A stretch of 64,000 nucleotides of DNA from Halalkaliarchaeum sp. AArc-CO (GTDB taxonomy: Archaea; Halobacteriota; Halobacteria; Halobacteriales; Haloferacaceae): assembly GCF_024972735.1 (NCBI RefSeq), contig NZ_CP087723.1, positions 1,612,001 to 1,676,000 of the forward strand, given 5' to 3'. Positions 58,118 through 64,000 of this stretch are shown here, in pieces. Both the position numbers and the translations under genes were made by a program. A model generated the notes under the pieces. The model was not told the DNA's origin, did not search any database, and worked only from the letters and a program-made list of their open reading frames with translations. How positions within the stretch are numbered: position 1 is the stretch's first letter; every line of letters starts with the position of its first letter.

Positions 58118-59142
58118 TCGTGGACAGCCCGGACGGCGTCTGCGATGTCACCGGTATCCGGGATCGTTTCGTTCTCCAGCGGCCGGGCGTACGGGATCGG
58201 GACGTCCGGGTGGGCGAGCCGTTCGACCGCCTCGAGGTCCGCGAGACCGCCCTCGACGACCGAGGCAATTATCTCTCCGGTCACACCGAACGAACGGTAG
58301 TCCTCGTCGACGACCACCAGCCGACCGGTCTTCCGGACCGATTCGAGGACGGTGTCGGTGTCCAGCGGAACGAGCGATCGGAGATCGACGACTTCGACGT
58401 CGATCCCCTCCTCAGTCAGCGATTCGGCAGCCTCGAGCGCCCGATGGACGTGGAGTCCGAGCGTGACCACGGTCACGTCGCCACCCTCGCGTTTCACGTC
58501 TGCGCTCCCGAACGGGATCGTGTAGTCTGTCTCGGGCACCGGCGTCTTCGGTCCATCCGGTGCGGGCATCCAGCCAATTCCCATCAGCCGCTTGTGGAAC
58601 ATGTACACGACCGGATCGTCGTCCCGGATCGCGTTGTGCATCAACCCCTTGGCGTCGAACGCCGTCGACGGGACGACGACTTTCATTCCCGGGAGATGAG
58701 CGAACGTCCCGTACAGCGTCTGTGAGTGCTGGGCGGCGTCGTTGTACGTCCCACCCACGGCCGCGGTGAGCACCATGGGCACGTTGACGGCGCCACCGCT
58801 CATGTAGGTGTTCTTCGCCATCTGGTTGTAGATCTGATCCATCGCGACGCCGAAGAAGTCGACGAACATCAGCTCCGCGATGGGCCGCATCCCTTCCTGT
58901 GCAGCGCCGACAGCCGCCCCGAGGTAGGCGGTTTCACTGATTGGGACGTCCATGACGCGGTCGTGGCCGAACTCGTCGAGCAGCCCCTGCGTGGAGTCGA
59001 AGATGCCGCCGTAGTCGGCGACGTCTTCCCCCATGTAAAACACCTCCTCGTTGTCGCGCATTTCGTCGGCGATGGCCTCGACCATCGCGCGGCTCATCGT
59101 CAGTTCGCGGTCGACCGTCTCCGAGTGAGTCTCTGCCGTCAT
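58114..59142 (-). CDS. 2-oxoacid (or acetoin) dehydrogenase E1 component, beta subunit
   Basis: 342 residues. Typical E1 beta: MGEDVADYGGIFDSTQGLLDEFG, DVPISETAYLGAAVGAAQEGMRPIAELMFVDFFGVAMDQI, the C-terminal VTVVTLGLHVHRALEAAESL and FGVTGEIIASVVEGGLADLEAVERLAHPDVPIPYA. The pattern is nearer to the acetoin/branched-chain group than to archaeal pyruvate dehydrogenase, by eye. Overlaps E1 alpha by 1 base at its start and the lipoyl gene at its end, in one operon. Confidence 0.93.
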   Translation of the reverse strand: MTAETHSETVDRELTMSRAMVEAIADEMRDNEEVFYMGEDVADYGGIFDSTQGLLDEFGHDRVMDVPISETAYLGAAVGAAQEGMRPIAELMFVDFFGVAMDQIYNQMAKNTYMSGGAVNVPMVLTAAVGGTYNDAAQHSQTLYGTFAHLPGMKVVVPSTAFDAKGLMHNAIRDDDPVVYMFHKRLMGIGWMPAPDGPKTPVPETDYTIPFGSADVKREGGDVTVVTLGLHVHRALEAAESLTEEGIDVEVVDLRSLVPLDTDTVLESVRKTGRLVVVDEDYRSFGVTGEIIASVVEGGLADLEAVERLAHPDVPIPYARPLENETIPDTGDIADAVRAVHE

Positions 59143-60188
59143 CAGTCGTCACCTCCTGCCAGGTCGAACGTCGGTTCGGTGTCGGTCACTCCCGACGGCG
59201 GGTTGACGAACACGTCCTCGTCGGCCGCCTCGGGATCCGGTTCCGGCTGCTCTTTGGCCCACTCGATCGCCTCGTCGACGCGCTCGTGAGCCGCCGTTTT
59301 GATCGATTCCATGGTTTCCTCCTCCACGCCGTGTGCCCGCAGCTCTTCTTTCAAGCGTTCGATCGAATCGCGTTTCGCTGCCAGTTCCTGGTCCTCCTCG
59401 GGCCGATACGTCTCCGGATCACCCATGAAGTGCCCCATTCGACGGTGGACCTGGAGTTCGAGCAGCGTCGGGCCGTTGCCGTCGCGGGCGCGCCCGATCG
59501 CCTCGTCTGCGGCCCCGTAGACGGCGATCACGTCGTCCTCGTCAACGCGGATTCCGGGCATGTCGAATCCGTCCGCGCGCCTGGAACCGTCGAGGGGTGT
59601 CGTGACTCGTTCCTTCGGCATGCTGATCGCCCAGTCGTTGTCCTCGATCACGAACACCACCGGCAGGTCGTGGACGCTCGCGAGGTTCAGCGACTCGAGG
59701 AACGCCCCCTGGCTGATCGCCCCCTCACCCAGGAACGCTACGGCGACGCTGTCTTTCCCGCGCTTTTTGGCGGCCATCCCTGCCCCGACCGCGGGCGGAC
59801 AACCCTGGGCGATGATCCCACTGCAGGCGAACTTCACGTCCGGATCGAACAGGTGCATGTGTCCTCCTTTCCCGGAGGAACAGCCGGTTTCCCGGCCGAA
59901 AATCTCCGCCGTCATTCGGTCGAGGTCGACCCCCTTCGCGATGGCGATGTGGTGGGGTCGATGTGGTGCCGTCACCGCGTCGTCGTCCCGGAGGTGATGG
60001 CACACGCCGATTCCGGACGCCTCGTGGCCCGCTGCGAGGTGAAGCTCGCCCGGGATCGGTCCGGCGCTGATGTCGAAGGCCGGCTGCTTGCCCACGAGGT
60101 ACTCCTCTTGAAGCCGTTCTTCGTAATACCTGGCCGTCACCATGTCCTCGTACAAGCCCGTCAGCTTCTCTTTGCTTATCGTTGTCAT
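59142..60188 (-). CDS. 2-oxoacid (or acetoin) dehydrogenase E1 component, alpha subunit
   Basis: 348 residues. The thiamine diphosphate motif GDG-x-N type is present as AFLGEGAISQGAFLESLNLAS with Asn, and the phosphorylation-loop/active-site His region as HRPHHIAIAKGVDLDRM. MGHFMGDPETYR marks the acetoin/branched-chain type. E1 decarboxylates a 2-oxoacid or cleaves acetoin and reductively acylates a lipoyl group. First gene of the E1 alpha-E1 beta-lipoyl operon. Confidence 0.94.
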   Translation of the reverse strand: MTTISKEKLTGLYEDMVTARYYEERLQEEYLVGKQPAFDISAGPIPGELHLAAGHEASGIGVCHHLRDDDAVTAPHRPHHIAIAKGVDLDRMTAEIFGRETGCSSGKGGHMHLFDPDVKFACSGIIAQGCPPAVGAGMAAKKRGKDSVAVAFLGEGAISQGAFLESLNLASVHDLPVVFVIEDNDWAISMPKERVTTPLDGSRRADGFDMPGIRVDEDDVIAVYGAADEAIGRARDGNGPTLLELQVHRRMGHFMGDPETYRPEEDQELAAKRDSIERLKEELRAHGVEEETMESIKTAAHERVDEAIEWAKEQPEPDPEAADEDVFVNPPSGVTDTEPTFDLAGGDD

Positions 60189-60283
60189 ACTACAATGTGT
60201 GAGCTACGACGCTAAACGTGATAAAGCTATGTCACGAATGTGTCCGGCGGCTGGTGGGTCCGGCTGTCCCTGACGTCGACTCC

Positions 60284-60658
60284 TCAGGAGTCACGTTCCT
60301 CGCGGAGATACGCCCCCAGATATCCACCGAGTGCCCCGAGCCCCGCGTTCCAGACCAGAAGGATCGGAAAAAACAGGAACAGAACCACCAGCAGTTCAAT
60401 GCCGGCTGGAATCCCTGGACCGCCACCAGTCACGGGGGCGACCACAAAGAAGCCGAAAATAACGAGCCCGAAAAGCAGGAACGGAACGAACGCGAAGAGC
60501 CCCGAGAGGGCGCCGACCTTTGCTCCACGTTTGCGGTTTTCCCCCTGTAGATAGCCCGCCACGCCGCCGCCGAGGACCGGGGAGATGCCGGTAAACGAAA
60601 GGACAACCGTAACGACCGCGCCGATGATCGCGTTGAGGAGAGTGTCGCCTCTTGCCAT
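60284..60658 (-). CDS. DUF5518 membrane protein
   Basis: 124 residues with three to four hydrophobic helices and the conserved glycine-rich turn SPVLGGGVAGYLQGENRKRGAKVGALSG that marks haloarchaeal DUF5518 proteins. The C-terminus GALGGYLGAYLREER is a second glycine-zipper-like helix. No function is known. Encoded between the E1 operon and the GGGPS-like gene on the same strand. Confidence 0.87.
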   Translation of the reverse strand: MARGDTLLNAIIGAVVTVVLSFTGISPVLGGGVAGYLQGENRKRGAKVGALSGLFAFVPFLLFGLVIFGFFVVAPVTGGGPGIPAGIELLVVLFLFFPILLVWNAGLGALGGYLGAYLREERDS

Positions 60659-60726
60659 AGAGGTTCGAGGACAGCGACCGATAAAATAGTTCCTCGTCTC
60701 CGTGTTTTTGTCCGGCTCTCACCACG

Positions 60727-62067
60727 CTACCGTGGAAGTTCTTCGATCGGGAGGTGATGGGCCGGGAACGACACCGACGGCTCGTCGTCCGACTGAGGCG
60801 ATCTGGTTGACTCCCGAAACGTCCGAAGGCAGACTGAATCAAGGAGATTTGCAGCGAGAGTCGACGTCGACGAGTTGCCTCCGGGTGGCCCGAGCCTGGC
60901 TTCGAGCCGACTGTGGTAGTCGTCCCGGAACACCGCCGACATCTCCGCCGGATCCGTGAGCCGCCCCTCGCGGATCGCCTCTCGAACGTCCGTTTCGGCC
61001 CTCGCGAGGACGCAGTGGGCTGTAACTCCTGCAACCAGACAGTCGCGTGCGGCCCCGGCCGGATCCTCGACCGACGGGATCGTCGAGAGGTATTCGACCG
61101 CAGCAGTGTCGGCGACGTCGGCGGTGCCCTCGAGCCACGCTTCGATCCTGTCGGGGTGAGCCGACGTCCCGATCTCCGAATCGGCGACGAACGAGGAAGC
61201 GAGATCGGCTTCCTCGGCGGCGATCCGGTGGAAGACGTCCCCGACGATCACCGTATCGGCGCCTGCCGAGAGGATCTCGGTCGCCTTATCGCGGGAGTCG
61301 ATCCCGCCGCCGTACCACAGCCGGGTCCAGTCGAGAGCGGGGGCAGTCATCTCGAGAATGTCGACCGCTTCAGAGCCACCATATGTACCGGAGTATTCGA
61401 GGTAGAGTACTTCACTGCCGAGATACCGTTCCGCTGCCATCGCCCGGTCTCTGGCCTGTTCGGGGGAGAGAAGATCTGACTCGCCGACCCCCGCCTCCCG
61501 GGCGGCCGCGCTGTCGGGGTTTTGGATGACGTACGCTTCGAAGACCGCGGAGTAGAGCATCCAGTTCGTGAGAAACTCCGCGAGACGGTCGCCGTATCGG
61601 TTCACGACCCGTGACGGCAACAGCTTCTCGACGGCTGCAGGTGCCAGTTCCTCCCGGATGAACCGCGTTCCGGTTCCGAGGGTGCCGACGAACGCCTCGT
61701 CGTCACCGTTGAGAACCTGGGGCACCGCCAGGAACGCCGACGCCGACAGCGTCTCTTCGGTGACGTGACTCGCCGCGCTGGGCTCGTGAAACGCCGGCGT
61801 CGACACCGACGAGAGCAGCCTGAACGTCTCGACGGTGTTCGTTTCCGTTACGTCCGCCGACCCGCCGACGGAGATGCCGTCCGTGTGTTCGAGATACCGC
61901 GGATACGCGATCGGGAGCTTCTTTGCGTCCTCCGGATCGACCTTCGTGACGTGCTCCCAGTCCCCCGGAACCGGGTTCGTGTCGAACGGCAACAGCGTTC
62001 GACCGGCGAGACACCCCGCCGTCGTCGCCCGGCCGATGGTTCGCGCGATCCGGTCGAATGCGCTCAT
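60727..62067 (-). CDS. Long geranylgeranylglyceryl-phosphate-synthase-like (PcrB family) protein
   Basis: 446 residues from the ATG at 62067 (MSAFDRIARTIGRATTAG). The PcrB/GGGPS barrel is seen in HVTKVDPEDAKKLP near the start, HTDGISVGGSADVT, YLEYSGTYGG, LWYGGGIDSRDKATEILSAGADTVIVGDVFHRI. Canonical GGGP synthases are about 230-280 residues, so the last 130-150 residues (LEGTADVADTAAVEYLS to the end) are extra. It may be a paralogue of the lipid enzyme with another prenyl or polyol substrate; a second, normal GGGPS is expected elsewhere. Confidence 0.78.
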   Translation of the reverse strand: MSAFDRIARTIGRATTAGCLAGRTLLPFDTNPVPGDWEHVTKVDPEDAKKLPIAYPRYLEHTDGISVGGSADVTETNTVETFRLLSSVSTPAFHEPSAASHVTEETLSASAFLAVPQVLNGDDEAFVGTLGTGTRFIREELAPAAVEKLLPSRVVNRYGDRLAEFLTNWMLYSAVFEAYVIQNPDSAAAREAGVGESDLLSPEQARDRAMAAERYLGSEVLYLEYSGTYGGSEAVDILEMTAPALDWTRLWYGGGIDSRDKATEILSAGADTVIVGDVFHRIAAEEADLASSFVADSEIGTSAHPDRIEAWLEGTADVADTAAVEYLSTIPSVEDPAGAARDCLVAGVTAHCVLARAETDVREAIREGRLTDPAEMSAVFRDDYHSRLEARLGPPGGNSSTSTLAANLLDSVCLRTFRESTRSPQSDDEPSVSFPAHHLPIEELPR

Positions 62068-62219
62068 TACACGTATGCTGCCCCGCGTGATCGAATAAGC
62101 GCTGCGTTTGAGCGTCGACTGCAATCAACTCCCTTCCAGGGCGTGAATCCAGATGGAATTTGATACCATAGTATTTCGACACGATTATACGTAGAGCGTC
62201 GAACCACCCGATACAGTCG

Positions 62220-62420
62220 ATGCCGGATCCCTCCCGCCTCCGCGACAGCACGCAGATCGTCTTACCGTGTGCTGCACTGGACGGGATAGAAGAAAGCATC
62301 GAACAACAGTTTACGGTCACGGTGTTTCAGGACTCGGACCAGTGCCGGATAATCGGTAGTCCCGTCGAGATCAAAGCGGTAGGCGAATACCTGGCACGCC
62401 AGGGATATTCAATCAGATGA
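62220..62420 (+). CDS. VNG_1110C family small protein
   Basis: 66 residues: MPDPSRLRDSTQIVLPCAAL at the start and CRIIGSPVEIKAVGEYLARQG near the end match the haloarchaeal VNG_1110C family. Function unknown. It is divergent from the GGGPS-like gene (152-bp gap) and upstream of the BMP transporter genes on the same strand. Confidence 0.85.
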   Translation: MPDPSRLRDSTQIVLPCAALDGIEESIEQQFTVTVFQDSDQCRIIGSPVEIKAVGEYLARQGYSIR

Positions 62421-62548
62421 CGGCCACCGGCTAGAGAAGAATTACGAGCAGTTCTCAAGCAGTACCTGCCGATATCCTCCTGTAAAGCGTGAGGAATTCA
62501 CTCCACAGATCCGTAACAATAAATACCCCGTGTGCGGCAACGGGTGAT

Positions 62549-63613
62549 ATGGATCGACGGCAATTTCTGACGACGGTAAGCGCGGGAACAGCAGCAGCGA
62601 TCGCGGGCTGTATGGGCGGCGGCGGCGGCGCAGACTTCAACGTCGGGATGGTGTACGCGACTGGCGGGCTCGGCGATCAGTCGTTCAATGACATGGCACA
62701 CACCGGTGTTCAGGAGGCCGAAGAGGACTTCGAACTCGACTACCAGAACGCCGAACCCGACGGTCCAGACGAGGTAGGGGAACTCCAGCGTCGATTCGCG
62801 AACAGCGAAGACCCCGACTTCGACCTCATCAGTTGTATCGGCTTCGTCCAGGAAACAGACCTGCTCGACAACGCCCGGGAGTTCCCGGAGCAGAACTTCA
62901 TGATCGTCGACGGCGTCGTCGAGGCAGACGACGGGTTCGTCGACAACGTGGCGAACTACATCTTCAGGGAGCAGGAGGGTTCCTTCCAGGTGGGCGTACT
63001 CGCCGGAATGCTGACCGGGATGGAGTACGACCACGGCGGGGGATCGACGAACACCGACGAGCAGATGGTCGGGTTCGTCGGCGGTCAGGAAGTGCCGTTG
63101 ATCGAACGGTTCGAAGCAGGATACAAGGCCGGCGTCGAGTACGTCGACGAAGACATCGAATTCACGTCGGCGTACGCAGGCGACTGGAACGATCCGTCCA
63201 CCGGGCAGGAGATCGCCTCGTCGATGTACGACGACGGTGCAGACGTCGTGTATCACGCGGCCGGCGGCACCGGATCGGGCGTCTTCGAGGCAGCCCAGTC
63301 GGAAGGGCGGTACGCGATCGGCGTCGACGACGACCAGTCGCGTACGGCGCCCGAGTTTTCCGACGTGATCGTTGCCTCGATGCTCAAACGGGTGAACGTT
63401 GCAGTGTACGAGTCGATCGAGAACACTCTCAACGACGACTTCCGCGGCGGAGAACTGAACGATCTGGGTATCGCCGAGGATGGTGTCGCCGCAGTGATCG
63501 GCCAGGACTTCGAAGGCGAACTCCCCGCAGCGATTACCGACGAACTCGAACTGACGCGGGAGGCCATCGTCGACGGCGACATCACGGTTCCCGACAACCT
63601 CGATGACGTGTAG
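62549..63613 (+). CDS. BMP-family ABC transporter substrate-binding lipoprotein
   Basis: 354 residues from the ATG at 62549; an in-frame ATG at 62489 is upstream of the signal peptide. Tat-like motif DRRQFLTT (2-9) and lipobox IAGC with Cys21 show export and lipid anchoring. The mature protein has BMP/PnrA-type features: GMVYATGGLGDQSFNDMAHTG, SCIGFVQETDL, VGFVGGQEVPLIERFEAGYKAG, AYAGDWNDPSTGQEIASSMYDDGADVVYHAAGGTGSGVFEAA. This family imports purine nucleosides. An ATPase gene follows 9 bp downstream. Confidence 0.94.
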   Translation: MDRRQFLTTVSAGTAAAIAGCMGGGGGADFNVGMVYATGGLGDQSFNDMAHTGVQEAEEDFELDYQNAEPDGPDEVGELQRRFANSEDPDFDLISCIGFVQETDLLDNAREFPEQNFMIVDGVVEADDGFVDNVANYIFREQEGSFQVGVLAGMLTGMEYDHGGGSTNTDEQMVGFVGGQEVPLIERFEAGYKAGVEYVDEDIEFTSAYAGDWNDPSTGQEIASSMYDDGADVVYHAAGGTGSGVFEAAQSEGRYAIGVDDDQSRTAPEFSDVIVASMLKRVNVAVYESIENTLNDDFRGGELNDLGIAEDGVAAVIGQDFEGELPAAITDELELTREAIVDGDITVPDNLDDV

Positions 63614-63622
63614 TCCGTCAGA

Positions 63623-64000
63623 ATGAGACAGTACGAAGGGCCGGACGGCGCCGAGGAGGCCGATAGCGTCGACTACGCCGTCAGAATGGAAGGGATCACG
63701 AAACGGTTCCCGGGCGTCGTGGCGAACGACGACGTCGACTTTGCCGTCGAACGTGGCTCTGTGCACGCACTGGTCGGCGAGAACGGTGCCGGCAAAACGA
63801 CGCTCATGAACGTCCTGTACGGCCTCTACCGGCCCACGGAAGGGAGACTCGTCGTCGACGACACAGAGCGGACGTTCGGGAGTCCCCGTGACGCTATCGA
63901 CACGGGAATCGGGATGATCCACCAGCACTTCATGCTGATTCCGCCCATGACAGTCGCGGAGAACATGGTGTTGGGAGAGGAGCCGACGAAGTTCTTCGGC
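63623..64000 (+). CDS. BMP-type (nucleoside) ABC transporter ATP-binding protein, N-terminal part
   Basis: The first 126 codons of a gene running past the window end. It starts MRQYEGPDGAEEADSV, then EGITKRFPGVVANDDVDF, Walker A GENGAGKTT, and the Q-loop GMIHQHFMLIPPMTVAENM typical of the sugar/nucleoside (RbsA/YufO) tandem ATPases of about 500 residues. It directly follows the BMP lipoprotein gene, so it energises the same importer; the permeases should follow outside the window. Confidence 0.93.
   Translation, partial: MRQYEGPDGAEEADSVDYAVRMEGITKRFPGVVANDDVDFAVERGSVHALVGENGAGKTTLMNVLYGLYRPTEGRLVVDDTERTFGSPRDAIDTGIGMIHQHFMLIPPMTVAENMVLGEEPTKFFG

Overview
The window reads as chromosomal DNA of a haloarchaeon (class Halobacteria). 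It is GC-rich, its predicted proteins are strongly acidic, and many genes start about 25 bp downstream of a TATA-like box with little or no leader. Archaeal and haloarchaeal markers include GatE, an Orc1/Cdc6-like ATPase, archease, a two-gene YeeE/YedE system, VNG_1110C-, DUF5518-, DUF7344- and DUF7557-type small proteins, and an IS1341-type TnpB element. The genus cannot be fixed by reading alone.

Region 1 (1-12.4 kb) looks like a corrinoid C1 (methyl-transfer) island: an MFS transporter (cut by the window start), a pterin-dependent corrinoid methyltransferase, a B12-binding corrinoid protein, a DUF1638 protein, an IclR regulator, a complete branched-chain-amino-acid-type ABC importer split into divergent halves (LivGF / LivKHM), a MetH-reactivation-domain-like protein with a C-terminal cysteine cluster, and a second MFS transporter. 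Region 1 has a second part at 34.3-36.3 kb: a URO-D-fold methyltransferase translationally coupled to a near-identical second corrinoid protein. Together they could remove a methyl group from an imported substrate (URO-D enzyme, corrinoid protein) and pass it to a folate/pterin carrier (pterin methyltransferase), with the MetH-like protein as candidate reactivator. This is the best candidate for an undescribed system in the window.

Region 2 (12.9-34.3 kb) is mostly housekeeping: an ASPIC/UnbV-FG-GAP protein, the anaerobic-type glycerol-3-phosphate dehydrogenase glpABC divergent from glycerol kinase glpK, a degenerate Orc1/Cdc6 paralogue, the YeeE/YedE pair, a YihY membrane protein, UspA, gatE, a multidomain histidine kinase with a degenerate receiver, a thiolase-like/OB-fold pair lacking the thiolase nucleophile, an NDP-sugar epimerase, a GNAT enzyme, archease and a glycosyltransferase.

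Region 3 (36.5-40.8 kb) holds a solo tnpB element whose flanks are fragments of two different genes (a VOC protein and an MR/MLE enolase-superfamily protein), which points to a deletion, followed by two winged-helix regulators and a small membrane protein. An ABC exporter (41-43 kb) precedes Region 4 (43.6-47.7 kb), a sugar-acid cluster: KDPG aldolase, KDG kinase, 2-hydroxyacid dehydrogenase and, divergently, a LarA/DUF2088-type protein, with a perfect inverted repeat in the shared promoter region.

Region 5 (48.5-54.7 kb) has a tandem-VOC protein, then two tungsten aldehyde:ferredoxin oxidoreductase paralogues with two MoaD/ThiS-like proteins and an F420-type LLM oxidoreductase. Three exact-period 22-bp direct repeats lie in the divergent promoter between the LLM and MoaD genes. 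Region 6 (55-64 kb) contains paired bacterial-PH-domain proteins, an M24 peptidase, a 2-oxoacid dehydrogenase E1 alpha/beta pair with a free-standing lipoyl protein but no E2/E3, a DUF5518 protein, a long GGGP-synthase-like protein, and the start of a BMP-type nucleoside ABC importer cut by the window end. No tRNA, rRNA or CRISPR array was seen.
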